Shown: positions 1 through 11,772 of the stretch, in pieces
Layout of the letters: every line of letters begins with the position of its first letter
How positions within the stretch are numbered: position 1 is the first letter of the stretch
Source: Wenzhouxiangella sp. XN79A
Lineage (GTDB): Bacteria; Pseudomonadota; Gammaproteobacteria; Xanthomonadales; Wenzhouxiangellaceae
Direction of reading: 5' to 3'
DNA: 64,000 nt
Assembly (NCBI RefSeq): GCF_012272825.1
Contig: NZ_JAAWWS010000157.1
Coordinates: 46,918 to 110,917 of the forward strand
Notes under the pieces: generated by a model
What the model was told of the DNA's origin: nothing
The model's input: the letters and a program-made list of their open reading frames with translations, nothing else
Database searches by the model: none
Program-made: the position numbers and the translations under genes

Positions 1-1
1 C

Positions 2-2311
2 GAAGTCGACCGCTCGCGCTCGCCGGCGGTCATCCGCATCACTTCGTCGCGGGCGGTCGCCGACCCGATCGTGCAGTTGCTGGTCGATGCGCGCTGGGCC
101 AGCGGGCGCATGCTGCGCGAGTACACCCTGTTCCTGGATCCACCGACGCTGGATATCGCTCCGCCGCCGGCGCCGGCGCGCGCCGAGCCGCAACCCGAGA
201 CCGCGCCCGAACCTGCAGTCGAGCGGGAGTCCCGCCCGGTCTCGCGCGAGCCGGCACCCCGTCCGGCGGCGCGTGCGGTCCGGAGCGCCGATGGCGGTGA
301 GCGCCTGGTGCGCGACGGCGACACACTGTGGTCGATCGCGCGGGCGAACCTGCCGGCCGACGACATCTCGATGAACCAGATGATGGTCGCGATCGTCGAG
401 CTGAACCCGCAGGCATTCCGCAACGGAAACATCCACCAGATGCTGCGCGGCAGTCGGCTCGAACTGCCTGACGCCGGGCAGGCTCGCGCAGTCGATCGGG
501 CCCGGGCCCAGGCCACCGTGCAGGCCCAGAACCGCGCGTTCAACCAGCGCCTGGGCGGTGCTGTGCCGGTGGTATCCGACGCTGCCCGCGGCGCCGGCGA
601 TGACGTCGCGGACGAACCGGCGGCGCCGACCCCGACGCCGCCCCGCGAGGCGGCCAGCACGGCTCGCGAACCCGAGCCCGAGGCGCGGCTGGAGCTGGTG
701 CCGGCCAGTGAGGAATCCACCGGCAGCGGCCTGGACGAGGACGGTGCCGAGGTCGATCGTCTGCGCCAGCAGCTGGCGCGGACCGAGGAAGAACTGTTCG
801 CGGCCCGGCTGGAGGCCGAGGAGTTCCAGTCCCGCCTGAGCGATCTGGAGGCCCTGGTCGAAGACAACCCGACCGGCGTCGGCCTGGCCGATGCCGAGCT
901 GGCGGGCCTGGAGCAGACGCTGCGTGCGGCCCGCCTGGCGGCTGCCGAGGATGCCGATCCCGCGCTTCGCGCGGACGTCACCGCTCGGCTCGACGACTAC
1001 CTGAACCGGTTCGAACAGGCCGCCGAAGGCCAAGTGGCCACGGCCGACAGCGAAACCGGGGAGATCGCCGGCGCAGCCGAAGTGCCCGCCGAGCCGACTG
1101 CCGAGCCGACTGCCGAGCCGACTGCCGAGCCGACTGCGATCGAACCGGGTGACGCCGAAGCCGATCCGCCGGTCGTCACGCAGGTCGGAAGCGAACGCAG
1201 CGTGTGGTCCAGCCCGCTGCTGCTGCCGCTGGCCGGCCTGGTGGTGCTGCTGATCCTGATCGGCGCGGTCTGGTTCGCGCTGCAGCGTCGCCGCAGTGAA
1301 GCCGAAGCCGAAGCGCCGGCCGTGCGCGGCGTGCCGCCCGTGCCGCCGCGCAAGGAACCGGCCGTGGTCGCCAGCGAGCCGATCGCCGGTGACCCGGTCG
1401 AGCGAGCCCGCGACCGGGTGACCGCTGCGCCGACCGACCTGACCGCGCACCTGGCCCTGCTCGAGGCCCTGGCCGGCGACGACGACAGCGAGCGCTTCTC
1501 GACGGCGCTGGAAGACATGTTCGAGCACGTCGAAACCGGTGCCGAGCCGCCGTGGCGCGAAGCGCTGGAACTGGCCGGTCGTGTGGTACCCGGGCACGTG
1601 CTGGTCAAGGGCAGCGCCGACTGGATGACGGTCGGCGGCGACGACGACCGGGCGCCGCTGGACGATCTCGACGAGGAAAGCGAGGTCGGCGACCTGATGT
1701 CGCGGCTGGAATCCGAGCCCGACGAGGAAACCGACGATCACGACTGGATCGATTCACCGGACGAGGCGCCGCGCGACCCGGACGACGAGGCGCTTCCGAC
1801 CCTGCACGACGACGATGACGAACGCGCCCCGCTGGTGCTCGGTGGACTGGACGACGAGGAGTCGGTCGCGCCCGAGACCAGTGCCGAAGAGCTGAGCGCG
1901 AGGCGCAGCGTGCCGTCGGTCGAGGACGAGGAGGCCGAGCAGGACTGGTTGGCCGACGACCTGGTCGGCGACGCCGAGCGGGACGATGCGGTCCGGCGGG
2001 CCGGCGATGCGACCGAGGCTGCGCCCGAACCAGCCGGCGCTGAGCGCGAGGACGACGACCGGCTGGTGATGGACTGGACCGAGTCCGACGACGACCAGGA
2101 CCGCACGGCGGACTCGGCGGCCGACGAAGCGGACGCCGAGGGCGACATCTTCGCGCCGAGCGACGACGACGTCGATGTCAAGCTGGACCTTGCCCGGGCC
2201 TACCTGTCGTGGAACAGCACCGACTCGGCGAAGACCCTGCTCGAGGAGGTCGTTCGCGAAGGCAACGACGAGCAGAAGGAACAGGCCCAGAAGCTGCTGG
2301 ATGATCTCTGA
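2..2311 (+). CDS. fimV: FimV/HubP-family polar inner-membrane protein (5' end missing)
   Basis: The reading frame is open to the left edge, so the start and signal peptide lie outside the window. The first visible residues (VRISS-like, then DARWASGRMLREYTLFLDPP) match the FimV N-terminal periplasmic motif. A LysM-like peptidoglycan-binding domain follows (RDGDTLWSIARANL, about nt 305-470), then a coiled-coil stretch (about nt 735-1020), an AEPT repeat, one transmembrane segment (about nt 1215-1275) and a long, very acidic cytoplasmic region. It ends in the FimV C-terminal TPR-like motif (KLDLARAYLSW...AQKLLDDL). FimV/HubP proteins organise the cell pole and support type IV pili in relatives. 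It sits directly upstream of truA, as in Pseudomonas. Family assignment is strong. Confidence 0.9.
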   Translation, partial: EVDRSRSPAVIRITSSRAVADPIVQLLVDARWASGRMLREYTLFLDPPTLDIAPPPAPARAEPQPETAPEPAVERESRPVSREPAPRPAARAVRSADGGERLVRDGDTLWSIARANLPADDISMNQMMVAIVELNPQAFRNGNIHQMLRGSRLELPDAGQARAVDRARAQATVQAQNRAFNQRLGGAVPVVSDAARGAGDDVADEPAAPTPTPPREAASTAREPEPEARLELVPASEESTGSGLDEDGAEVDRLRQQLARTEEELFAARLEAEEFQSRLSDLEALVEDNPTGVGLADAELAGLEQTLRAARLAAAEDADPALRADVTARLDDYLNRFEQAAEGQVATADSETGEIAGAAEVPAEPTAEPTAEPTAEPTAIEPGDAEADPPVVTQVGSERSVWSSPLLLPLAGLVVLLILIGAVWFALQRRRSEAEAEAPAVRGVPPVPPRKEPAVVASEPIAGDPVERARDRVTAAPTDLTAHLALLEALAGDDDSERFSTALEDMFEHVETGAEPPWREALELAGRVVPGHVLVKGSADWMTVGGDDDRAPLDDLDEESEVGDLMSRLESEPDEETDDHDWIDSPDEAPRDPDDEALPTLHDDDDERAPLVLGGLDDEESVAPETSAEELSARRSVPSVEDEEAEQDWLADDLVGDAERDDAVRRAGDATEAAPEPAGAEREDDDRLVMDWTESDDDQDRTADSAADEADAEGDIFAPSDDDVDVKLDLARAYLSWNSTDSAKTLLEEVVREGNDEQKEQAQKLLDDL
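1088..1135 (+). repeat. 4 x 12-bp tandem repeat coding AEPT
   Basis: Four perfect copies of GCCGAGCCGACT in frame within fimV, coding for Ala-Glu-Pro-Thr repeated four times just before the membrane segment. The copies are identical at DNA level, so copy number may vary between strains by slippage without a frameshift. Confidence 0.9.
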
Positions 2312-3131
2312 GCCGGAGCCGGGCGACCGCCAGCGAATCGCGTTCGGACTGGAGTACGACGGCAGCCGCTTTCGCGGCTTCCAGCGTCAGCGGCAGCGCC
2401 CGACCGTCCAGGAGGTGCTCGAGGACGCGCTGAGCATCGTGGCCGACGAGACGGTCACGGTGCACTGCGCAGGGCGCACCGACACCGGCGTCCACGCGGC
2501 CTGCCAGGTGATCCACATCGAGACCTCGGCGCGGCGCAGTGAGCGCGCCTGGGTACTCGGCGTCAATTCCAACCTGCCCGGTGCGGTCGCGGTGCGCTGG
2601 GCGCGCTTCGTCGACGAGCGCTTCCACGCCCGATTCTCGGCGCGCGGCCGGTACTACCGCTATCGCATTCTCAATCGCTGGATCCGGCCCGGTCTCGAGG
2701 CGGGACGGGTCGCCTGGGAACGCCGGCCGCTGGACGCCGAGCGGATGCACGAGGCCGCTCAGCGGCTGGTCGGCGAGCATGACTTTTCGTCGTTTCGCGC
2801 GCTGGGCTGCCAGGCCCGGCACGCCCGGCGCCACCTGCATTCGATCGAAGTTCGCCGCCACGGCGATGAAGTGGTGCTTGACGTGGCCGCCAACGCCTTC
2901 CTCTACCATATGGTCCGCAACATCGCCGGCACGCTGATCGCGGTCGGTTGCGGCGAACGCGAGCCGGCCTGGGTCGGCGACGTGCTGGCCGCGCGCGACC
3001 GGACACGGGCCGGGGTGACCGCGCCGCCGGAAGGGCTGTGCTTCATGGGCGTGGACTATCCCGAGCATCCCGAACTGCCGTCGCGCAGCGCCGACCTGGC
3101 CGCGTTTCCCCGCGGGCGGGACCTGAGCTGA
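2301..3131 (+). CDS. truA: tRNA pseudouridine(38-40) synthase TruA
   Basis: Converts U38-U40 of the tRNA anticodon arm to pseudouridine. The product is 276 residues, normal for TruA. The catalytic aspartate is D61 in the conserved GRTDTGVHA motif; RYYRYRI and the C-terminal FLYHMVRNIAGTL motif are also typical. The frame is open further upstream, but the ATG chosen overlaps the fimV stop by 11 bp and gives a normal TruA N-terminus (IAFGLEYDGSRFRGFQRQ). The tight overlap suggests translational coupling to fimV. Next downstream is trpF, the usual gammaproteobacterial order. Confidence 0.96.
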   Translation: MISEPEPGDRQRIAFGLEYDGSRFRGFQRQRQRPTVQEVLEDALSIVADETVTVHCAGRTDTGVHAACQVIHIETSARRSERAWVLGVNSNLPGAVAVRWARFVDERFHARFSARGRYYRYRILNRWIRPGLEAGRVAWERRPLDAERMHEAAQRLVGEHDFSSFRALGCQARHARRHLHSIEVRRHGDEVVLDVAANAFLYHMVRNIAGTLIAVGCGEREPAWVGDVLAARDRTRAGVTAPPEGLCFMGVDYPEHPELPSRSADLAAFPRGRDLS

Positions 3132-3171
3132 TCGCGCCGCGCCGGCGCCCCATTCAACGCGAGGACCGTGC

Positions 3172-3772
3172 ATGCGAACCCGGGTCAAGATCTGCGGCAT
3201 CACCCGCCCCGACGACGGCCGGCAGGCCGCCGAGCTCGGTGCCGACGCGATCGGGCTGGTGTTCGTGCCGCGCAGCCCGCGCAATGTCGACGCCGCGCTG
3301 GCGCGCGCGATCTGCGCGGCGCTGCCGCCGCTGACCGGCGCGGTCGGCCTGTTCATGAACGCCGAGCCGGCCCTGGTGCGCGCCGTGCTCGACGAGGTGC
3401 CGCTGAACTGGCTGCAGTTCCACGGCGATGAACCGGCGGCGTACTGCCGCAGTTTCGATCGTCCGTACATCAAGGCCTTGCCAATGGGTTCACCCGACGC
3501 GGTGGACTATGCCGACTGGCCCGATGCATCGGCGCTGTTGCTGGATGCGCATGCCGCCGGGGGGATGGGCGGATCGGGTCAGCGACTGGACTGGTCGGTC
3601 CTGACGCCACCCGATCGGCCGTGGATCCTGGCCGGCGGGCTGGCGCCGGACAACGTGGCCGAAGCGGTGCGCGCGCTGGGCCCGCCGGCCGTCGACGTTT
3701 CTTCCGGGGTTGAATCCGCGCCCGGGATCAAGAGTGGTAATCTGATGAATCAATTCCTGAGAGGTGTGAGCA

Positions 3773-3780
<8 letters not shown>
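3172..3780 (+). CDS. trpF: Phosphoribosylanthranilate isomerase
   Basis: Third committed step of tryptophan synthesis: Amadori rearrangement of phosphoribosylanthranilate to CdRP. A (beta/alpha)8 protein of 202 residues, the usual size. The catalytic cysteine is C8 in VKICGITR, the general acid is D125 in LLLDAH, and the C-terminal SSGVES phosphate-binding motif is present. Its end overlaps trpB by 8 bp. trpF, trpB and trpA are therefore one transcription unit here; trpE, G, D and C are not in the window, so the trp genes of this organism are split. Confidence 0.96.
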
Positions 3781-5008
<1,228 letters not shown>

Positions 5009-5012
5009 CGCC

Positions 5013-5851
5013 ATGACTGCGAATCGAATCGATCGCCGCTTCGGCGAGCTCGCCGCGGCCGGTCGGCCGGGCCTGATCCCTTACGTGACGGCCGGCCACC
5101 CGGCGCCCGACGCGACCGTGCAGATCATGCACCGGCTGGTCGCCGGCGGCGCCGACCTGCTCGAACTCGGCGTGCCGTTCTCCGACGTCATGGCCGACGG
5201 TCCGGTCATCCAGAATGCCTGTCAACGGGCGCTGGACGCCGGCATGACGCTGGACCGCGTGTTCGACATGGTCCGCGCGTTCCGCGAGGACGACGGCGAC
5301 ACCCCGGTCATCCTGATGGGGTACATGAATCCGATCGAGCGGCGCGGCCTGGACACCTTCGTCGAGCAGGCCAGGGCTGCCGGCGTCGACGGACTGCTGA
5401 TCGTCGATTGCCCGTCCGACGAGGCCGGGGACACCCGCGCTGCGCTGGCCGGACAGCAGATGCACCAGATCTTCCTGGTCGCGCCGACCACCACCGATTC
5501 GCGGATCGAGCGGATGGTGCCGCTGGCCGGCGGCTTCGTGTACTACGTCTCGCTGAAGGGTGTGACCGGTTCGGCCGCGCTCGATGCCGACGCGCTGGCG
5601 CCGGCCATCGAGCGGCTGCGCGCGCACACGCCGCTGCCGGTGGCGGTGGGCTTCGGCATCTCGACCCCGGCCCAGGCCGCTGACGTGGCCCGGGTGGCCG
5701 ATGCGGTGGTGATCGGCTCGGCGCTGGTCAAGGCGCTGGACGGCTGCGACAGCGCCGAGGCCGCGGTGGCCGTGGCCGGCGAGTTCGCCGAGGGAATGCG
5801 CGCGGCGCTGGACGCCGTCGGCGCGGCGTCGACCGGACAGGTGGCGCGGGC

Positions 5852-5855
<4 letters not shown>
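5013..5855 (+). CDS. trpA: Tryptophan synthase alpha subunit
   Basis: Cleaves indole-3-glycerol phosphate to indole, which is channelled to TrpB. A TIM barrel of 280 residues. The catalytic pair is E51 in [10 protein letters not shown] and D62 in MADGP; the [10 protein letters not shown] and GFGISTP motifs that bind the substrate phosphate are intact. Its stop overlaps the accD start in an ATGA arrangement, so accD expression is probably coupled to the trp genes. Confidence 0.97.
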
Positions 5856-6784
<929 letters not shown>

Positions 6785-6797
6785 GCCGACCTCGACC

Positions 6798-8072
6798 GTG
6801 ACCCGACGCTCGAATCCGCCGGCCGACGAGATCGCGCTGGCGGCCACCCTCCGCGAACTGGAGCGACGCACTCCGGAGGCACGCATCGAGCTCGGTCTTC
6901 AACGCGTCCGCACGGTGCTGGACGCGCTCTCGCCGGACCTGGCGGGCCGGCGCGTGGTGACCGTGGCCGGAACCAACGGCAAGGGCTCGACGGTCAGTTT
7001 CATCGAGGCCGGCCTGCGCGCTGCCGGCCGGCGCACGCTGGCCTACACCTCGCCACACCTGCTCGATTTCCGCGAACGGTTCCGGATCGACGGACAGTCG
7101 GCCGGCGCGGCCGAGACCCGGCGGGCGCTGCAGGCGGTCGAGCGCGCCCGCGCCGCCACGCCGCTGACCTACTTCGAGCACGTCACGCTGGCTGCACTGG
7201 AACTGGCCGCAGGCGCCGGCGTCGACGACCTGGTGCTGGAAGTCGGCCTCGGCGGCCGGCTCGATGCGGTCAACGTGGTCGATGCCGACCTCGCGGTGAT
7301 CACCTCGATCGGTCTCGACCACCAGGAGTGGCTGGGTCGGACCCGGGCGAAGATCGCGCGCGAGAAGTCCGGCGTCGCGCGGCCCGGTCGCCCGGTGATC
7401 GTTGCCGAACCCGACCCGCCCGAGGGCATGGTCGAGCACCTGCGTTCGGTCGGGGCCGAGCTGCTGGCCTGGGGCGAGGCCTTCGACGCGCGCTGGACGC
7501 CGAGCGGACTTTCGGTGCGATCGGGCGATCGTCGCCTGCGCGCACTGACGCCCGGTCTCGCAGGCCGCCACCAGCGCTACAACGCCGCGGCGGCGGTGGT
7601 GGCGCTGGAACGACTCGGCGTCGACGAAGCATCGATCCGAGCCGGCCTGTCGGCCGCCCGCCTGACCGGGCGGTTCGAGCGCATCGGCGACGATCCGGCC
7701 ACCTGGGCCGACGTGGCGCACAACCCCGCGGCCGCACGCGCGCTGCGCGACACGCTGGAGGCGCGCCCGGGGCGCTGGATCGCGGTGTTCGCGGCCCTGG
7801 CCGACAAGGACGTGGCCGGGATCGCCCGCGCCATCGCGCCGGTCATCGATCGCTGGTTCGTCGCCGAACTCGACGGGCCGCGGGCGGTGACGGCCGAGCG
7901 GCTGGTGCAACGACTTCGTCACGCGGGTGTGTCGGCTCCGCTGGACGCGGTAGAATCGGTGCCGGTCGCGCTCGAACGGGCGCGCGCCGAGTGCCGCGGC
8001 GACGATGAGGTCATCGTGTTCGGATCGTTCCTGACCGCCGCCGCTGCCTGCCGAGCCCTGCGAACCGGATGA
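6798..8072 (+). CDS. folC: Bifunctional dihydrofolate synthase/folylpolyglutamate synthase
   Basis: Adds L-glutamate to dihydropteroate and then further glutamates to folates; a Mur-ligase relative acting in the cytosol. The ATP-binding P-loop is VAGTNGKGST at about residues 56-65, followed by the TSPHLLDFRERFRI substrate loop and the Mur-family AHNPAA motif in the C-terminal domain. 424 residues is the expected size. The start is a GTG, 13 bp after the accD stop; no ATG is available nearby in frame. Confidence 0.95.
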   Translation: MTRRSNPPADEIALAATLRELERRTPEARIELGLQRVRTVLDALSPDLAGRRVVTVAGTNGKGSTVSFIEAGLRAAGRRTLAYTSPHLLDFRERFRIDGQSAGAAETRRALQAVERARAATPLTYFEHVTLAALELAAGAGVDDLVLEVGLGGRLDAVNVVDADLAVITSIGLDHQEWLGRTRAKIAREKSGVARPGRPVIVAEPDPPEGMVEHLRSVGAELLAWGEAFDARWTPSGLSVRSGDRRLRALTPGLAGRHQRYNAAAAVVALERLGVDEASIRAGLSAARLTGRFERIGDDPATWADVAHNPAAARALRDTLEARPGRWIAVFAALADKDVAGIARAIAPVIDRWFVAELDGPRAVTAERLVQRLRHAGVSAPLDAVESVPVALERARAECRGDDEVIVFGSFLTAAAACRALRTG

Positions 8073-8082
8073 TGCCCGCGCT

Positions 8083-9048
8083 ATGGACAAGGTCCTCAAA
8101 CGACGACTGATCGGTGCTTCGATCCTGATCGCGCTGGCCGTGATCTTCCTGCCGATGCTGCTGGTCGGCCCCGAGCCGGACCTCGACGATCGCAGCCTGC
8201 GCCAGCCCTTGCCCGAGCGACCGGTCGAGAACCGCGAGATCCGTCGGATTCCGCTGAATCCCGACCTGGCCCGGGTTCCCGAAGCGCAGATCGAGGCCGA
8301 GACCGAAACCGCGCCGCCGGAGCCGGTCGTCGAGCCGCCGCGCCGCGAGCTGCCCGAGGAAATCGTCCTCAACCCGAACAACGTCAACCCGGCGCCGGAT
8401 GCCCGGAGCCAGCCCCGGAACGAGCCTGCCCGCGAACCGGACGTCGCCGAAGCCGATGCGGCCGAGATCGATCCTGTGCCCGAGCCCGCGCCTCCGGCCG
8501 AGGACGAATCGGCCGCATCGTCTGCCCCGTCTGCACCCGCGCCGGCCGCGGCGGCCGATGGGCGCTGGGTCGTCCAGGTGGCCAGCTTCGGCTCGCTGGA
8601 GTCGTCGCAGGCGACCCGCGAACGGCTCGAAGCACTCGGCCACCCGGTCATCACCGACGAAGTGGTGCGCGGCGACACGCTGCTGTACCGGCTGCGCACC
8701 GGACCCTATCCGGACCGCAGTGCCGCGCAGACCGCGCGCGGCCAGATCGAGGCCACGGTCGCCGGCGTCGAGCCGATCGTGCGCGAGATCGAGCCCGGCG
8801 CGCTGGAGGCCGAGCCCGGCTTCGCAGTCCAGGTCGGCAGTTTCGCCAGCCCCGAGAACGCCGAGCGCGAGACGACCCGGCTGCGTGGGCTCGGTTTCGA
8901 GGCGTTCCGGATGAGCGAGGACACCTCCGGGCGAGCGATCTGGAAGGTGCTGGTCGGCACGGTGCCGAACCGCGAGGCGGCCGATGCGCTGCGGGCGCGG
9001 CTGGCCGAACAGGCCGGCGTCGAAGGACTGGTCGTCAGTCACCCGTGA
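8083..9048 (+). CDS. dedD: DedD-like membrane-anchored SPOR-domain protein with two SPOR domains
   Basis: An N-terminal transmembrane helix (residues 9-28, IGASILIALAVIFLPMLLVG) is followed by a long Pro/Glu/Ala-rich periplasmic linker. Two SPOR domains lie at about 161-233 (VVQVASFGSLESSQ) and 247-318 (AVQVGSFASPENAE). SPOR domains bind denuded glycan strands at the division septum. The position between folC and cvpA is that of dedD in E. coli and Pseudomonas, but DedD has one SPOR domain, so the second copy is a local elaboration. Confidence 0.88.
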   Translation: MDKVLKRRLIGASILIALAVIFLPMLLVGPEPDLDDRSLRQPLPERPVENREIRRIPLNPDLARVPEAQIEAETETAPPEPVVEPPRRELPEEIVLNPNNVNPAPDARSQPRNEPAREPDVAEADAAEIDPVPEPAPPAEDESAASSAPSAPAPAAAADGRWVVQVASFGSLESSQATRERLEALGHPVITDEVVRGDTLLYRLRTGPYPDRSAAQTARGQIEATVAGVEPIVREIEPGALEAEPGFAVQVGSFASPENAERETTRLRGLGFEAFRMSEDTSGRAIWKVLVGTVPNREAADALRARLAEQAGVEGLVVSHP

Positions 9049-9085
9049 CCGGGAAGCGGACTGCCGTTTTCAGGGTGCGCCGGGG

Positions 9086-9652
9086 ATGAGCGTCGGGATG
9101 AACGGCGCCGACCTCGCGATTCTCGGCATCCTGGCCCTGTCGGTGCTGGTCAGCCTGTTCCGCGGGTTCATCAAGGAAGTGTTCTCGATCCTGGTCTGGG
9201 TGGCTGCGGCGTTTGCGGCATTCCAGGCCGCGCCGGCACTGGCCGAGGGGCTTGCGCCGCACATCGATCTGCCGTCGGCGCGCACCATCATCGCCTTCGT
9301 CGCGGTGTTCGTACTGGTTCTGGTCATCGGCGGCCTGATCAGTTACCTGATCGGCCAGGTGGTCGAAAAGACCGGGCTGTCGCCGACCGACCGGATGTTC
9401 GGCGGTCTGTTCGGCCTGGCCCGCGGTGTGGTGATCGTGCTGCTGGCGGTGATGCTGGCGCGGATCACGCCGTTTCCGAACGACCCGTGGTGGCAGGACT
9501 CGCGGTTGATCCCGCGCTTCGAACGGATGGCCGACTGGACGTCCGGATTTCTTCCCGAGTCGGTGCAGAACCTGCTCGACGCGGGGCAACAGCAGATGCA
9601 GTCCACCGACGAGTTCACGGTGGACACCGAATCACGAGCGGAGCCGATCTGA
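9086..9652 (+). CDS. cvpA: CvpA family membrane protein
   Basis: A small integral membrane protein whose four hydrophobic segments start almost at the N-terminus (DLAILGILALSVLVSLFRGFIKEVFS). CvpA is named for its role in colicin V production in E. coli and is widely kept upstream of purF; its biochemical function is unsettled, with a role in envelope and bile resistance reported. Two ATGs are possible, 12 bp apart; the second gives an N-terminus (MNGADLAIL) closest in length to other CvpA proteins. The stop codon abuts the purF ATG. Confidence 0.9.
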   Translation: MSVGMNGADLAILGILALSVLVSLFRGFIKEVFSILVWVAAAFAAFQAAPALAEGLAPHIDLPSARTIIAFVAVFVLVLVIGGLISYLIGQVVEKTGLSPTDRMFGGLFGLARGVVIVLLAVMLARITPFPNDPWWQDSRLIPRFERMADWTSGFLPESVQNLLDAGQQQMQSTDEFTVDTESRAEPI

Positions 9653-11131
9653 ATGTGTGGAGTCGTTGGAATCTTCGGCCGTAGCCCGGTCGCCGCGCGC
9701 CTGTACGACGCGCTGACCATCCTGCAGCACCGTGGTCAGGACGCCGCGGGCATGACCACCCTGGACGGTCGCCGGATGCGCTCGGCGCGCGGCATCGGCC
9801 TGGTCCGCGATGTGTTCGATGCCCGGCTGATGGAAGGGCTGACCGGAGACGTCGGCATCGGCCACGTCCGCTACCCGACGGCCGGTCTGGATCGGCCCGA
9901 CGAGGCCCAGCCGATGTACGTCAACGCGCCGTGGGGGATCGCCCTGGGCCACAACGGCAACCTGGTCAACGATGGATCGCTGTCGGAGGACCTGTTCAAC
10001 GAGGACCGTCGGCACGTCAACACCGAGTCCGATTCCGAGGTGCTGTTGAACGTGCTGGCCCACGAGCTCAGCGTGCATGCCGGCGAAGGCATCAAGCCGT
10101 CCACGGTGTTTGCCGCGGTCGATGGCGTCCACCGGCGCTGCCAGGGCGCCTACGCGGCGGTGGCGCTGATCGCCGGGGTCGGCCTGCTCGGCTTCCGCGA
10201 TCCGCACGGCATCCGCCCGGCGGTGCTCGGCAAACGCGAATCCGAAGCCGGCGACGAGTACATCATCGCTTCGGAATCGGTGGTGCTGGACATCCTCGGC
10301 TTCGATCTGATCGACGATCTCGCGCCCGGCGAGTCGGCCCTGATCACGCTCGACGGCAAGCTGCACCGCCACCAGAGCGACCAGGCCCGGTCGCACACGC
10401 CCTGCATCTTCGAATACGTGTATTTCGCCCGGCCCGATTCGATGATCGACGACCTGTCGGTCTACAAGACCCGGCTCCGGATGGGCGAGAAGCTGGCCGA
10501 GAAGATCCTGCGCGAGTGGCCGGATCACGACATCGACGTGGTCATCCCGATTCCCGACACCAGCCGCACGGCCTGCCTGCCGCTGGCCCAGATGCTGGAC
10601 GTGAAGTACCGCGAGGGCCTGATCAAGAACCGCTATATCGGCCGGACCTTCATCATGCCGGGCCAGGCCGAGCGAGCCCGGTCGGTGCGCCGCAAGCTCA
10701 ATACGATCGAACTGGAATTCCGCCGGAAGAACGTGCTGCTGGTCGACGACTCGATCGTCCGCGGCACCACCTCGCGCCAGATCATCCAGATGGCGCGCGA
10801 TGCCGGGGCGAAGAACGTCTACATGGCCTCGGCGTCGCCGCCGGTCCGCCATCCCAATGTCTACGGCATCGACATGCCGGCGGCCAGCGAACTGGTGGCC
10901 GCGGGTCGCAGCGTCGAAGAGGTGCGCCAGCTGATCGGCGCCGATCGCCTGATCTACCAGGACCTGGACGACCTCGAGGCGGCCGTGCGCGGCAAGAACA
11001 CCGCGATCGACGGCTTCGATTCCTCGTGCTTCAACGGCCGCTACGTGACCGGACTGGCCGACGGCTACCTCGAGGCGCTGGAGAAGAAGCGCAGCGACGC
11101 GATCAAGGAACAGCGACGCGCGGCGGGGTAG
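9653..11131 (+). CDS. purF: Amidophosphoribosyltransferase
   Basis: First committed step of purine synthesis: PRPP plus glutamine to phosphoribosylamine. Cys2, exposed after Met removal (MCGVVGIFG), is the N-terminal glutaminase nucleophile. The C-terminal phosphoribosyltransferase domain carries the PRPP loop [14 protein letters not shown]. 492 residues is close to E. coli PurF (505). The start follows the cvpA stop without a gap, the same cvpA-purF coupling as in E. coli. Confidence 0.97.
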   Translation: MCGVVGIFGRSPVAARLYDALTILQHRGQDAAGMTTLDGRRMRSARGIGLVRDVFDARLMEGLTGDVGIGHVRYPTAGLDRPDEAQPMYVNAPWGIALGHNGNLVNDGSLSEDLFNEDRRHVNTESDSEVLLNVLAHELSVHAGEGIKPSTVFAAVDGVHRRCQGAYAAVALIAGVGLLGFRDPHGIRPAVLGKRESEAGDEYIIASESVVLDILGFDLIDDLAPGESALITLDGKLHRHQSDQARSHTPCIFEYVYFARPDSMIDDLSVYKTRLRMGEKLAEKILREWPDHDIDVVIPIPDTSRTACLPLAQMLDVKYREGLIKNRYIGRTFIMPGQAERARSVRRKLNTIELEFRRKNVLLVDDSIVRGTTSRQIIQMARDAGAKNVYMASASPPVRHPNVYGIDMPAASELVAAGRSVEEVRQLIGADRLIYQDLDDLEAAVRGKNTAIDGFDSSCFNGRYVTGLADGYLEALEKKRSDAIKEQRRAAG

Positions 11132-11143
11132 GGGCGGCGCACG

Positions 11144-11548
11144 ATGGCACCGGTGAGCGGCGCGGCCGAATGGAATGCACTGTTCGGGCACCTGATCCGG
11201 TGGCTCGGCAATCTCCGTCGCGCGGGAAGGGCGCGAAAGCTGGAGTCGAAGCGCGCGCTGCGCGACGTCATCGGTGCGGTGCGGCGCACCACGGTGATTC
11301 TTCGCGCCGCCGAGCAGGGTGTGGTGCCGCCGTCCGACCGGGCCGAACTGGCCGAGCGCTGGACAGAACTCGGCTTCCGGCTCGAGGACCTGGGCCTTTC
11401 GAAGCTGGCGAAGCGCTGCGAGATCCGCGGCCGGCTCGGGGCCGATCCGGACCGCTTCGACGCCGAATTCCTCGAACGCGCCGACATCCAGCTCGAACGC
11501 ATCGAGCGGCTGGCGCGGCTGACGCTGCGCGAACTCGACCGGACGTAG
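11144..11548 (+). CDS. Conserved hypothetical protein, helical and strongly basic
   Basis: 134 residues, rich in Arg, Leu, Ala and Glu and predicted almost entirely alpha-helical, with no signal peptide or membrane segment. Family not recognised. It starts 12 bp after purF and keeps the codon bias of its neighbours, so it is probably a real cotranscribed gene. A basic N-terminal half (LGNLRRAGRARKLESKRALRD) could bind nucleic acid, but that is a guess. Confidence 0.6.
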   Translation: MAPVSGAAEWNALFGHLIRWLGNLRRAGRARKLESKRALRDVIGAVRRTTVILRAAEQGVVPPSDRAELAERWTELGFRLEDLGLSKLAKRCEIRGRLGADPDRFDAEFLERADIQLERIERLARLTLRELDRT

Positions 11549-11592
11549 ACTTCGACCCAACCGACAGGCCGCGAACGCGGCGAGGAAGACGC

Positions 11593-11772
11593 ATGAACGG
11601 CGGACACGTACTGCAGATCCTGGGCCTCATCCTGCTGCTGATCGGCGGCGCGGGCGTGGCGTTCCAGCTGACCGGGAACGGACAGCCCGTGATGTGGCTC
11701 GGCGCGATCGGACCGATCGTCATGGGCTCGGCGATCCTGTTCATTGGCCGCATGGTCAGTCGTGAGCGCTGA
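11593..11772 (+). CDS. Small two-helix membrane protein (59 aa)
   Basis: A short gene with a good Shine-Dalgarno (GAGGAAG, 5 nt before ATG). Two hydrophobic segments, residues 6-22 (VLQILGLILLLIGGAGVAF) and about 31-52 (MWLGAIGPIVMGSAILFIG), are separated by a short polar loop, and the tail is basic (RMVSRER). Its stop overlaps the GTG start of the next gene, suggesting coupling. No family is recognised; the topology is typical of small inner-membrane proteins. Confidence 0.6.
   Translation: MNGGHVLQILGLILLLIGGAGVAFQLTGNGQPVMWLGAIGPIVMGSAILFIGRMVSRER

Noticed and set aside
1088..1135. AEPT tandem repeat in fimV as a phase-variation switch
   Set aside because: The unit is 12 bp, so copy changes stay in frame and cannot switch the gene off; it is more likely a flexible linker.
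9632..11560. A 640-codon open frame antisense to purF
   Set aside because: The sense frame is an unmistakable PurF with all catalytic motifs; the antisense frame is a GC artefact.
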